The notes beneath the pieces are model-generated. The model saw only the letters and a program-made list of their open reading frames with translations. It made no database searches and had not been told where the DNA came from. Made by a program: the position numbers and the translations under genes. From Allostellaceae bacterium (GTDB lineage: Bacteria > Pseudomonadota > Alphaproteobacteria > ATCC43930 > CGMCC-115725), in contig JANWJX010000056.1 in NCBI GenBank assembly GCA_025451725.1, positions 1 through 64,000 of the forward strand: a stretch of 64,000 bases of DNA. The letters are read 5' to 3'. Every line of letters begins with the position of its first letter. Position 1 is the stretch's first letter. Below, one piece after another: positions 17,813 to 27,648 of the stretch.

Positions 17813-18715
17813 ATGTCTTTTCGCCGGGCTAACCTTTGCCGGGTGGCTGCCTTTCTACTAGCGCTGGCGTCGCCGTTGGTTGCGGCGCACGCAGCCGGTG
17901 CAACCGAGAATAAAGTCGGGGGAACGGGAACGATCGAACCGAACGGAGGCACCATCAGCCTGATCGGCGTTCCCGGCTACACAATTAAGGAGATTTATGT
18001 CAAGGAGGGGCAGACCGTCGCTCGCGGAACGCCGTTGTTCGCGATGGATGAGGTGGGGGCCGGGATTCAGTTGGAAAACGCCACTCTCGACCTCACCGAC
18101 GCGAAACGGGACGCAGAATTTCGCACCGACATCGAGGCGCTGGTTTTGAAATTGGCGGATTCTCGTCTTCAGCACGCGCGGCGCGACGCCGCCAATTACA
18201 AAGCTGTGGGACCCAGCGGCACCTCGGAGAAGGAGCTTTCCCGCTTGCAGCAAGTCGTCGAGGAAAACGCGGCGAATCTCGAAATCGAAAAAACGCGCGC
18301 CCAGCAGCTTCAGTTCGATCTTGTCAACTCGGTCCGTGGCGCGGCGCTACGCCGGGATTTAGCGGCGACGAACGCGGCGCGATTCGTCGTGCGGGCGCCA
18401 AGAGACGGCACCGTGCTCAAGATCCGAAGACGTGTCGGCGAGTACGGCGGAGACGTGATCGTTCAGTTCGGCGATCTGTCCACGATGTATGTCGACGCGC
18501 AGCTGTATCAGGGCGACATCGTCAAGGTAAAGCCGGGCATGAAAGTCACGGTGAAAAATTCGGGTTTTCCCAACATGGCGACGGGTCGAGTCGAAACAGT
18601 TAGCCGCGTGATCGGCGGAAGGTCGCAACTCGGCGACGTCCTGATCCGCCTCGACAAGACCGATCCCGCGTCGCGCCTCGTCGGCATGGAAGTTGAGGTG
18701 TTGATTGGGCCGTGA
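17813..18715 (+). CDS. DevB/HlyD-type periplasmic membrane-fusion protein
   Basis: Adaptor subunit that links an inner-membrane ABC exporter with an outer-membrane TolC channel. The 300-residue protein has an N-terminal signal peptide (RVAAFLLALASPLVAAHA), a lipoyl half-domain (GYTIKEIYVKEGQTVARGTPLF), a coiled-coil hairpin (about residues 80-175, rich in Glu, Lys, Leu), the second lipoyl half (ARFVVRAPRDGTVLKI), and a beta-barrel part (KVKPGMKVTVKNSGFPN). It is short for HlyD but fits the DevB group of glycolipid exporters. Its partners are the ATPase (18731), TolC-like protein (20653) and two DevC-like permeases (25119, 26288). Confidence 0.85.
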   Translation: MSFRRANLCRVAAFLLALASPLVAAHAAGATENKVGGTGTIEPNGGTISLIGVPGYTIKEIYVKEGQTVARGTPLFAMDEVGAGIQLENATLDLTDAKRDAEFRTDIEALVLKLADSRLQHARRDAANYKAVGPSGTSEKELSRLQQVVEENAANLEIEKTRAQQLQFDLVNSVRGAALRRDLAATNAARFVVRAPRDGTVLKIRRRVGEYGGDVIVQFGDLSTMYVDAQLYQGDIVKVKPGMKVTVKNSGFPNMATGRVETVSRVIGGRSQLGDVLIRLDKTDPASRLVGMEVEVLIGP

Positions 18716-18730
18716 TCGGTATTGCAGCCG

Positions 18731-19453
18731 ATGAGCGCGCTCGAGAGCCGCGCGCCGTTGCGGGCGCCAGTCGTGGCCGATTGGGCGATCGAGGCCCGCG
18801 GCATCACGTTTTCGTTCACGCGCGCCGGTCCGCCGATACTGCTCGATGTCGACCTCGCCGTGGCGCCCGGGGAGATCGTGATCCTGACCGGGCCGTCGGG
18901 AGCGGGGAAAACCACCTTGATGACGCTGATCGGCGCGTTGCGCACCATGCAGTCGGGAAGCATCCGCGTCTTCGGCGAAGAATTGGCGGGTCTCTCGGGG
19001 CGGGGCCAACGCGAAGTCCGAAAGCGTATAGGTTTCATTTTTCAGGATCACAACTTGTTCGACGCCTTGACCGCATTCGATACTTTGAACCTGGCGATGA
19101 AACTGTGCGATCCGATCCCGCCTCGCGCTGAAATTCTCCGTCGCGGCAGCGCGCTGCTCGAGAGCTTGGGTATCGGTGATTATCTCAAATCGCGGCCCCA
19201 CGAAATGTCGACCGGCCAGAAACAGCGTGTTGCCATCGCCCGAGCGCTGATTCACGGACCCCGGATTATTCTTGCGGACGAACCGACCGCCTCGCTCGAC
19301 CGCGACAGCACCGGCTCCGTTCTGTCGGTGTTCCGGGAACGCGCCGACCGGGACGGCGTGACCATCCTCATGGTGACTCACGATACCCAGCTGTTCGACC
19401 AGGTCGATCGGGTGGTTCGCATGGAGGATGGACGAATCGTTTCGACTCGCTAA
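18731..19453 (+). CDS. DevA/LolD-type ABC exporter ATPase
   Basis: A 240-residue ATP-binding subunit of the MacB/LolD/DevA group. Walker A is GPSGAGKTT (54-62), the Q-loop is FIFQDHNLFDALT, the signature is STGQKQRVAIARAL (variant of LSGGQ), Walker B is IILADEPTASLD, and the H-loop is MVTHD. It would energise the two DevC-like permeases encoded at 25119-27418. The ATG at 18731 is taken as start; an in-frame TTG at 18722 is also possible. It follows the adaptor gene by 15 bases and no membrane-spanning part is fused to it. Confidence 0.9.
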   Translation: MSALESRAPLRAPVVADWAIEARGITFSFTRAGPPILLDVDLAVAPGEIVILTGPSGAGKTTLMTLIGALRTMQSGSIRVFGEELAGLSGRGQREVRKRIGFIFQDHNLFDALTAFDTLNLAMKLCDPIPPRAEILRRGSALLESLGIGDYLKSRPHEMSTGQKQRVAIARALIHGPRIILADEPTASLDRDSTGSVLSVFRERADRDGVTILMVTHDTQLFDQVDRVVRMEDGRIVSTR

Positions 19454-19556
19454 TTTATCTCGCAAAATTCAAGCCGCCGACGGTATCGGGGATTGCCGCC
19501 GCAATCGGGCTGTCATATGGTCGGCCTTTCGGATAAATCGGTTTTAGCAGCAGCAC

Positions 19557-20630
<1,074 letters not shown>

Positions 20631-20652
20631 CGCCGGCGCCGGCGCCGATGAA

Positions 20653-22125
20653 ATGAGAACAGACGGACCAAGTCGAAGGGGAGGGGTGCGGCGGCTGGGC
20701 ATCGCTCTGGCGCTCGGCGCGCCGCTATGGTGTGCGGTGCCCGCCGCGCGCGCCGACCCGGCCAATCTCGATCAGGTGGTCCGCCAGGCGCTGAACGGCA
20801 GCCTGGCCCTGCAGCATGCCAAGACCAAAGTCGATGTCGCCAAGGGCAAGCTGTTGGTCGAAAAATCGGCATTCGACTGGACCACGCTGGCGCAATCCGG
20901 ATGGCAGCGCTTTCTCGCGCCTGTGGCGAGGAACGGGGTTCTGACCGACAGCGTTGCTTACATCGATACCTGGAAAACCACCGTCGGTGTGACCAAGGAA
21001 TTCGACAACGGCATCAGCGTTTCGCCGGGCGTTGTCACTTTCTTCACGCCGGGCAAGACCGTCGGTCAAACCTTGGGCGCGACGCAGACCGTACCGACCC
21101 TCAATTTGAAAATTCCATTGATCCGCGGCCTGGGTGGCGACGCCGCTATGTCGGGCGTGCGTTCGGCGTCGGCGGCCCTGAGAGGCAAGAGATTCGACTA
21201 CGACTACGCGACGCAGCAGACGGTTCACGACGTCGTGCAGATGTTCTGGCAGTGCATCGCCGACGCCAAGCAGCGCATGGTGTTGCTCGAAACCGATCAG
21301 GAAGAGACCGACTACGAACGGTGGCTGCAATCCATGGTCACGCGCGGGCAGACGGCGCCGTCGGAAGTGAAGCGGGCCCAAGCGGTCCACGCACTCAGCA
21401 ATCACGAACTCGACGCTGCGAACGAGGGCGTGCTGGTATGTCGCCGCAAATTATCCGACGCCGTGGGCCTGAGCGCGCCGGCGATTATCGAACCGGTCGG
21501 CGACCTTCCGAACCCCGACCGGTACGGTCCGGCGATCGAACGTCTTCAAGCCGCGCCCCTCGTTTCGTATGCGCTCGATCACCGCGAGGATTTGCGCGCC
21601 CTCAAGGCCTATGTCGAGGCGACCCGTGCCAATGTAAAGGGCGCCGAAGACAAGCTTAATCCCCAAGTCGACCTGGTCCTCGATCCGTTCCAGGCCTATG
21701 TTCGCTTCACAAAGCCGATCGGCGACAACGCGGGAAAAGGCGCGGTGACGGCGGCGCTCGCCGAACAGAGTGACGCGGACATCGCGCTCCGCCTCGGCGA
21801 GCAGAGCGTGCGCACGGATATCGCCAATGCGGTGCTCGGTCTCAAGCAGCTTTGGTTGGATTGGCCCGGCCTGATCGGCGCCCAGCGCAAGTTCGAGGCA
21901 TTGGTCGATGAGGCCGACGCCGGCGTTCAGCGCGGGACCTCGGACCGGCGCGCGTTGCGTGCGGCGCAGGACGATCTGGCGAAGGCCGAGCATGCCACGA
22001 TCGATGCACGCCTACGTCTTGCGTCGATCGTTGCCAGCTTGCGCCTCTATACCGGCGCGATTGCGCTCGACAGCGACAGGCCGTCCGCGCTTACGATCGA
22101 ATTCAGCACGTTTCCTCAACCGTAA
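20653..22125 (+). CDS. TolC-family outer-membrane efflux channel
   Basis: A 490-residue protein with a signal peptide ending near Ala34 (GIALALGAPLWCAVPAARA) and the repeated helical layout of TolC proteins: NLDQVVRQALNGSLALQHAKT at the first helix, then long amphipathic helices with LLVEKSAF and LWLDWPGL, and a second repeat from about residue 300. Four copies of the strand-helix-helix pattern fit one subunit of the trimeric channel. It would be the outer-membrane exit for the DevB/DevA/DevC complex. Two bases downstream and upstream genes are on the same strand, so it likely shares the operon starting at 17813. Confidence 0.82.
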   Translation: MRTDGPSRRGGVRRLGIALALGAPLWCAVPAARADPANLDQVVRQALNGSLALQHAKTKVDVAKGKLLVEKSAFDWTTLAQSGWQRFLAPVARNGVLTDSVAYIDTWKTTVGVTKEFDNGISVSPGVVTFFTPGKTVGQTLGATQTVPTLNLKIPLIRGLGGDAAMSGVRSASAALRGKRFDYDYATQQTVHDVVQMFWQCIADAKQRMVLLETDQEETDYERWLQSMVTRGQTAPSEVKRAQAVHALSNHELDAANEGVLVCRRKLSDAVGLSAPAIIEPVGDLPNPDRYGPAIERLQAAPLVSYALDHREDLRALKAYVEATRANVKGAEDKLNPQVDLVLDPFQAYVRFTKPIGDNAGKGAVTAALAEQSDADIALRLGEQSVRTDIANAVLGLKQLWLDWPGLIGAQRKFEALVDEADAGVQRGTSDRRALRAAQDDLAKAEHATIDARLRLASIVASLRLYTGAIALDSDRPSALTIEFSTFPQP

Positions 22126-22148
22126 CGAATCCGGGTGGGGCGGACGAC

Positions 22149-23375
22149 GTGACGATCTGGTTCGACGCGGGCGAGACGCTTGATCATTTCGACACGAACG
22201 TTCATCCCACGGGGGTTCAGCGCGCGGCGCTCGAAATCATGCGGGCTGCGCATGACGAGTTTGCCGATCGCGTCGCTTACTGCCGTTTCGTCAAGTCTAA
22301 CGGCACTTTTGAGGCGATCGACTTCGACAGGATTGCCGCCGCGGCGTCGGACGCCGCGCTCGGCGACGACCCGGCATCGCTGTGGCGGGATTTGTTGCGG
22401 TCGGGCCGGCGACTGATCAAAACGCGCGCGCGGGACAGCGTGCTCGGCCGCCGCGCCTCGCGCGCGTTCGCGATGCGTCTCGCGCGCGGCGATACGGTCG
22501 TGTGTCTCGGCTTGCCGTGGAAAACGCCAGACTATGGCGCGCGGATCGGCGCGATCAAGCGGACCCACGCCGTCCGGTTCGCGCTGCTGATCCACGACAT
22601 TTTCCCCTATACGCATCCCGAGATCTGTCACAGGGCGTATCTCGACATGTACCCGCGCTGGTTCGAAGCCGTGTTCCCTCAATGCGATGAAATATTCGTC
22701 TCGTCGGAATATTGCCGCGAGGCCGTGCGCGATCTGTGTCTCAAGCGTGGCTGGCCACTTGCGCCGCTCGCGCAAATTCCATTCGGGATCGGCCTTCCGG
22801 TGAGCGGTCCCCGCGCCGGTCCCGGAGGCGCGGGCTGGCCGGCGCGTTTCGTGCTGTACGTATCGTCGCTGGAATCGCGCAAGAATCATTCGCGACTGCT
22901 GCGCGTCTGGTATCGGCTGATCGAGCGCCATGGGCGCGACGCCGTCCCCTCGCTGATTTTCCTCGGCGCAGGCCGACTTGATCCCGAACTGAGACGAGCG
23001 GCCGAGCCGCTCGGCGGCAAACTCGCCGTCATCCGCCGGGCGACCGACGCGGTCCTGCGCGACGCTTACCGCAACTGCCTCTTCACGGTGTTTCCGAGTT
23101 TGCTCGAAGGCTGGGGGCTACCCGTCGCCGAGAGTCTCGCCTTCGGCAAATTTTGCGTGACGTCGAACGGCGGTTCGCTTCCCGAAGCAGGCCGCGAGTT
23201 GGTCGATTATTTCGCTCCCGTGGACGAAGCAGACATGCTCGCGAAGGTCGAGCGCGCGCTTTTCGAGCCGGGGTATCTCGCGGCGCGGACCGCGCGCATC
23301 GAGCGGGAATACCGGCCACCGACATGGCGCGACGGCGCGTCGCGGCTGCTTGGCGTCCTGGAGGGGAGCGGGTAG
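22149..23375 (+). CDS. GT4-type glycosyltransferase
   Basis: A 408-residue GT-B fold enzyme, starting at GTG 22149 (TIWFDAGETLDHFDTNVHP). PTGVQRAALEIMRA at the N terminus and VFPSLLEGWGLPVAESLAFG (the E-x7-E donor motif) in the C-terminal half are diagnostic of the GT4/"glycosyltransferase family 1" group. YVSSLESRKNHSRLLR is the usual hinge segment. The donor and acceptor sugars are unknown. It follows the tolC-like gene by 23 bases and may decorate the lipid head group or a polysaccharide. Confidence 0.85.
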   Translation: MTIWFDAGETLDHFDTNVHPTGVQRAALEIMRAAHDEFADRVAYCRFVKSNGTFEAIDFDRIAAAASDAALGDDPASLWRDLLRSGRRLIKTRARDSVLGRRASRAFAMRLARGDTVVCLGLPWKTPDYGARIGAIKRTHAVRFALLIHDIFPYTHPEICHRAYLDMYPRWFEAVFPQCDEIFVSSEYCREAVRDLCLKRGWPLAPLAQIPFGIGLPVSGPRAGPGGAGWPARFVLYVSSLESRKNHSRLLRVWYRLIERHGRDAVPSLIFLGAGRLDPELRRAAEPLGGKLAVIRRATDAVLRDAYRNCLFTVFPSLLEGWGLPVAESLAFGKFCVTSNGGSLPEAGRELVDYFAPVDEADMLAKVERALFEPGYLAARTARIEREYRPPTWRDGASRLLGVLEGSG

Positions 23376-23410
23376 ACAGAGGTCGGCCCGCGGGATCCTC
23401 GACAGGGCCG

Positions 23411-24262
23411 TCACCACCAAGCCGCGAAGGCCTCGATCCCGATGCGGTTGTTGCGGCCGTCGGGGTTCGGCGCCAGTTGCAGCCCGCCGATTTTGGCCAT
23501 TCGCGTCTCGCGCGGCAGCCCCTTGGCCGGCACGACCCGGCGGGGCACGCCGCGCCGCGCGAGATGGCCGGAGATCCAATAGTCGTCGACCCAGCGCAAT
23601 TCCGGGGGCCAGTTGCTGAAATCGTGCACGGCGTCGTCGAGCGATCCCGGCGGTACCAGATAGCCCCAGGTTCCCATCAGGACGTCGACCGCTGTGGGCG
23701 CCGCGACCGCAGTCGCGAAAATGTGGTCGATGTCACGAGGATCGACCGCGCGGCTGGTACCGTGACCGCGGAGGCCCAGCGCCGCCTTGCGTTCGGCGCG
23801 GTGCGCGCGCAGCAGCGTTTCGAGAAAATCGACCGGATAGATGACGTCGTCGTCGACCACAACCAGCACCGCGTCCGGCTCGGCCTTGAGGGTGGGCAGA
23901 AGCTTTGTCGCCGGTCCTTCGTCCTGGCACGCCAGCAGATCGACGCCCTCCGGAAGCGGCGGCGGCGCCGGGTACGGCTTGCCGCTGCGCGTCGCCTCAG
24001 GCCAAGCGATGACGATGCGATCCGCCGGCCAGGTCTGATCGAGCAGGCTTCGCAACGTGGGAATAAGCGCGGCGCCGCGCTCGGGGATCGTCGTCAGCGT
24101 GACGACGAGTCGCTCGTCGCGAGCGTGCGGCGCGCGGCGTCGCGGATCCGCCCGTTTCAAGCGGGCCGCGCGGCGCAGGTCCGACACAAGGCGCCACGGC
24201 GTCATGCGGCGAAACCGGATCAGCGCGTTGCGCACGACAAAGCGGAGCGGCCGAGGCCTCAT
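23411..24262 (-). CDS. putative GT2-like glycosyltransferase
   Basis: A 283-residue protein (start at 24262 assumed, RPRPLRFVVRNALIRFRR). It has RLVVTLTTIPERGAALIPTL as the first strand-helix of a nucleotide-sugar fold, a VLVVVDDDVIYP segment that supplies the DxD metal site, and a second part with LRWVDDYWISGHLARRGV (family D/ED motif region). No membrane helix is evident. It is encoded on the opposite strand between two forward genes of the island. The fold call is good, but the substrate is unknown; upstream in-frame start codons could lengthen it by 27 residues. Confidence 0.7.
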   Translation of the reverse strand: MRPRPLRFVVRNALIRFRRMTPWRLVSDLRRAARLKRADPRRRAPHARDERLVVTLTTIPERGAALIPTLRSLLDQTWPADRIVIAWPEATRSGKPYPAPPPLPEGVDLLACQDEGPATKLLPTLKAEPDAVLVVVDDDVIYPVDFLETLLRAHRAERKAALGLRGHGTSRAVDPRDIDHIFATAVAAPTAVDVLMGTWGYLVPPGSLDDAVHDFSNWPPELRWVDDYWISGHLARRGVPRRVVPAKGLPRETRMAKIGGLQLAPNPDGRNNRIGIEAFAAWW

Positions 24263-24417
24263 GTTGGATTGCCTGACTAGGCCGGCTCGAGCTGGATCAC
24301 AGTGTCGCCAGCCCCTCCATATCGGATGCGAAGTTTTCGCCATGAAGCCGGCATAGTGGCCCGTAAGTTATTGCCGTACCTATGTTCTTGCAATAAAAAT
24401 ACGGGTTTGGGGACGCC

Positions 24418-25122
24418 ATGAAGATCAGCATCACCGTCGATATGGAACACGACTGCCTGTCCGCGCCGAAGAGCTATCGCGGCGTGGTCGAAGGCACGCC
24501 CGTGCTGTTGCGCCTGTTCGGGGAGCGCGGGATCAAGGCGACGTTCTTTACCACCGGTGAGGTGGCGCGGCTTTTCCCCGACACGGTGCGCGACATCGTC
24601 GATGCCGGCCACGAGCTGGGCTGTCACGGCGATACGCACGCCCGCTTTAGCACGATCGGGCCCGACACGGCGCGGCAGGAGATCGGAGACGCGACGCGGA
24701 CCCTACGCGCGTTTTTTCCGCTGACGTCGTTCCGTGCGCCCAATCTGGATTTTCCCAATGCTTATTTGCCGTTCCTCAAGGATGCCGGCTATCGGCTGGA
24801 TTCATCCCAGGCGCGGTACAAACGCGGCACGATTTTCGCCGGTCCGTCGCATGCGGACGGCATGATACGTATTCCCGTCTCGACCATGCCGTCCGTGGTG
24901 CGGCTGCCGCGCACGGCGCGGCGCGCCGTGTTCGCGCGGCTCAAGGACCCGGTGGTGCTGTATTTCCATCCTTGGGAATTCGTCGACATGACGCGGGCCA
25001 AGATTCCTTACGATTGCCGTTTCAACACGGGCGAACCGGCATTGCGCTCGTTGGAGGACGCGATCGGCTATTTCGCGGCGCGCGGGGCCGCGTTTCGAAC
25101 CATGCGGGAGCTCGCCGCTTGA
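24418..25122 (+). CDS. polysaccharide deacetylase (NodB/CE4 family)
   Basis: A 234-residue metal-dependent deacetylase. The NodB motifs appear as ITVDMEHD (motif 1; variant of TFDDG with metal Asp8), GCHGDTH (motif 2, His70 and His74), TSFRAPN (motif 3), and later YFHPWEF. It lacks a signal peptide, so it probably acts on a cytoplasmic or inner-leaflet substrate. Removal of an N-acetyl group from a hexosamine is the usual reaction. In this locus it could act on a GlcNAc added to an inositol lipid, analogous to GPI biosynthesis, but that is speculative. The next gene starts by TTGA overlap with its stop. Confidence 0.82.
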   Translation: MKISITVDMEHDCLSAPKSYRGVVEGTPVLLRLFGERGIKATFFTTGEVARLFPDTVRDIVDAGHELGCHGDTHARFSTIGPDTARQEIGDATRTLRAFFPLTSFRAPNLDFPNAYLPFLKDAGYRLDSSQARYKRGTIFAGPSHADGMIRIPVSTMPSVVRLPRTARRAVFARLKDPVVLYFHPWEFVDMTRAKIPYDCRFNTGEPALRSLEDAIGYFAARGAAFRTMRELAA

Positions 25123-26288
25123 GGTTCGACCGACTTGAACCAGCGGCGCGGAAGACGATCGACGTGGCCCGCATCGGCACGGCCAATCTCCTGCAACACA
25201 AGGTCCGGCTATTGACGGCGTTGTCCGGGATCGCCGTCGCGATGTTTCTGTTGATGCTGCAATATGAATCGCTAACGGCGGTGCGCGAGCGGGTGTCGGC
25301 GTTCTACAATTTGTTCAACTTCGACATCGCACTGGTGCCGGATACGTTTCAAATTCTGATCTCTCCCGGGACGCTCGACCGCGTGCGCCTCGCCCAAGCG
25401 CGCACGCTGCCAGGGGTGGAGCGTACCGAAGGGGTCACGGTCTCAATCGGTCCGTGGGCGAAGAAGCTCGGCGAGAACGGCAATTCCGTGCTGATGATCG
25501 GCCTCGACAACAATCCGCTTTTCGTGCGCGATCCCGCGGTCCGCCGCGGCATGGAAAAGCTGACCGACGGCAGTTCGGTCCTGTTCGACGATCTGGCGCA
25601 GGCGGACATGAGGCCGTTCGGCGTCGGCACCACGGGCACGCTCGCCGGAACCGAGGTCAAGATCGCCGGGCTGTTCGATCTAGGTTTGTTTTTCTACGCG
25701 GCCGGCGGTGTCATCGCGCCAAGCGATATGTTTGCCCGGCTGTCCGGACGCACTTCCGGGCGAATCACGCTCGGCTTTTTGCAGGTCGCGCCGGGCGCCG
25801 ACGTCGCCAAGGTTCAAGCCGAACTGAAAGAAGTTTTACCGCATGACGTGCAAGTTTTGACGCATGACGAACTGGTCGCCCAGGAACAGGCTTATTTCGT
25901 CGAAACGAAGCCGATCGGGATTATGATGGATGTAGGCATGTTGATCGCTTGCCTGGTCGCCGTGACCATCATGATTCAGGTTCTGGCGACGGACATCGGC
26001 AACCGGATGAATGAATACGCCGTGCTCAAAGCGATGGGCTTCGGACCGTTTTTCGTCTATGGCATCGGCGTCATGCAATCGGCGATCCTCGGCGTTGTCG
26101 GGTTGCTGCCGGCGGTGGCGGTCTCGGCTGTCGTGCTCGGCATCATTCAGGAAAGGACACACCTGCAATCGGGTCTCGATTTGCGCCTGTCGGGAATGGC
26201 GTTGGGGATCACGCTCGGAACGGCGGTGCTGGCGTCGGCGGTCGTGTTGTGGCGCTTGCAGCGCGCAGATCCCGCGGCGCTTTACTGA
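25119..26288 (+). CDS. DevC-type ABC exporter permease, copy 1
   Basis: A 389-residue FtsX/MacB-fold permease starting at TTG 25119, which overlaps the preceding stop. It has one N-terminal membrane segment (LTALSGIAVAMFLLMLQYE), a large periplasmic domain, and three C-terminal membrane segments, with the DevC-typical MNEYAVLKAMGFG and the end LWRLQRADPAALY. It pairs with the separate ATPase at 18731. A second, diverged copy follows with a one-base overlap, so the complex is probably a heterodimer. DevC exporters of cyanobacteria move glycolipids. Confidence 0.85.
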   Translation: MRFDRLEPAARKTIDVARIGTANLLQHKVRLLTALSGIAVAMFLLMLQYESLTAVRERVSAFYNLFNFDIALVPDTFQILISPGTLDRVRLAQARTLPGVERTEGVTVSIGPWAKKLGENGNSVLMIGLDNNPLFVRDPAVRRGMEKLTDGSSVLFDDLAQADMRPFGVGTTGTLAGTEVKIAGLFDLGLFFYAAGGVIAPSDMFARLSGRTSGRITLGFLQVAPGADVAKVQAELKEVLPHDVQVLTHDELVAQEQAYFVETKPIGIMMDVGMLIACLVAVTIMIQVLATDIGNRMNEYAVLKAMGFGPFFVYGIGVMQSAILGVVGLLPAVAVSAVVLGIIQERTHLQSGLDLRLSGMALGITLGTAVLASAVVLWRLQRADPAALY

Positions 26289-27418
26289 TGGAAGACGGGC
26301 TTCTCCTCGGCATCCGGCTGTTTCTGCACAACAAGCGTCGCTTTGCAATCGCGGTGGCGGCGGTGGCGTTCGCCGCCCTCATCATGTTCGTCGAGTACGG
26401 CTTTCTCAGTGGTTTGCTCGAAGCGCAGTCGAATATCGCCGATCTCATGCGCGCTGATCTCGTGGTAATGAACAAGCAGCGCTCGCATCTCCACCGCTGG
26501 GACTCGATCAACGCCGTCCGGCTCGATCAAATCGCCGCGGTTCCGGGCGTCGCCAAGGTAATTCCGATCTATGAAGACGCCGCCGGCCTGCGCGACGATG
26601 ACGACCGGCGCGTGCGGCGGATCATGGTGATAGCGGTGCCGCCGGACGAAATTCCGCTTGCCATCGGCGACACGCGGACACTGAGTCAGTGGCTGAAAAT
26701 TCCGCACGGTTTTCTGTTCGATCGATTGTCCCGGCCGATTTTCGGTGACCTCGTGCCAGGAAGCGGTTTCAAGATCGACGACAAGAATCAGCAGCTGTTG
26801 GGTTATGTCCATATCGGGCCCGATCTCGTCGTCGACGGCGTTGCCGTCATGAGCGTCGGCGATTGGCTCGCGCGCCATCCCGACGCGGAGCCGATCATGG
26901 GCACGATCCGGCTCGATCCAGGGCAAGATCCGGGGCGGGTTCGCGACGAAATACTGACGCAGCTAAGGGCTGACGACGTCACCGTGATGACGCCCGCCGA
27001 GTTGCGCGCGCGAGAGAACGCATTCACGCTCGACGCCGTGCCGATCGGCTTCATATTCGCGGTCGGCATGATCGCCGGGCTCGTGATCGGCGCGGTGACG
27101 TGCTACCAGCTTTTGTTCAACGAGGTACTCGATCGTCTGGCGCAATTCGCCACGCTGAAGGCGATGGGGTTTTCCAACGGCTATCTTTGCCGGGTGGTCG
27201 TCGGTCAGGCTCTGTTCTTGTCAGTGATCGGGTTTGCCGTGGGCCTTGCCATCACGGTCGGCGCCGACGCCTACGTCTCGGCGCGAACCATGTTGCCGAT
27301 CCAAGCCGACGGGACAGCGCTGCTGCTGATATTCCCGCTCACGGTGTGCATGTGCATATTGGCCGGGTTGGCTGCGATGCGACGGGTCGTTGCCGCCGAT
27401 CCGGCGGAACTCTATTAG
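26288..27418 (+). CDS. DevC-type ABC exporter permease, copy 2
   Basis: A 376-residue paralogue of the previous gene, starting at the ATG that shares a base with the upstream TGA. It has RRFAIAVAAVAFAALIMFVEYGF as first membrane helix, a periplasmic domain, and the C-terminal block LDRLAQFATLKAMGFSNGYL, LFLSVIGFAVGLAITVG and MRRVVAADPAELY. The layout and closing DPAEL are the DevC signature. The two copies are clearly related but diverged, which favours a heterodimeric permease over a recent duplication. It ends 230 bases before the PKS gene. Confidence 0.85.
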   Translation: MEDGLLLGIRLFLHNKRRFAIAVAAVAFAALIMFVEYGFLSGLLEAQSNIADLMRADLVVMNKQRSHLHRWDSINAVRLDQIAAVPGVAKVIPIYEDAAGLRDDDDRRVRRIMVIAVPPDEIPLAIGDTRTLSQWLKIPHGFLFDRLSRPIFGDLVPGSGFKIDDKNQQLLGYVHIGPDLVVDGVAVMSVGDWLARHPDAEPIMGTIRLDPGQDPGRVRDEILTQLRADDVTVMTPAELRARENAFTLDAVPIGFIFAVGMIAGLVIGAVTCYQLLFNEVLDRLAQFATLKAMGFSNGYLCRVVVGQALFLSVIGFAVGLAITVGADAYVSARTMLPIQADGTALLLIFPLTVCMCILAGLAAMRRVVAADPAELY

Positions 27419-27648
27419 TTTCGGCAAATCTAAGACATGGGAAAGGTTGGAGGATTCGCTATAGCGGTATGGCTGCGCGCGCGATGGCGCATACGGATTG
27501 TCGGGCCAACCCGTCCCTCCAATACAAGGAGAATTGACTTGAATACTAGGGCACCTTCCATACTCTGCCGGGAAAGGCCGGGGCTTCGGTCGATTTTGGC
27601 CGCTCCGATACAACGCCGCGTCTGAAACGCGAGCGGAGGGTCCGTTGC
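27419..27648. other. 230-base gap between the permease and PKS genes
   Basis: No supported gene. A purine-rich AAGGAGAA followed by TTGACTTGAATACTAGG lies near 27530-27555, and a short open frame runs to 27625, but it has neither family match nor coding-like composition. The gap may carry the promoter for the PKS; no clear -35/-10 pair with good spacing is seen. Confidence 0.4.

Noticed and set aside
27437-27625. 62-codon frame between the DevC and PKS genes
   Set aside because: Arg-rich, no family, and with no good ribosome-binding site for its own first codon. It could be a leader peptide but I see no evidence.
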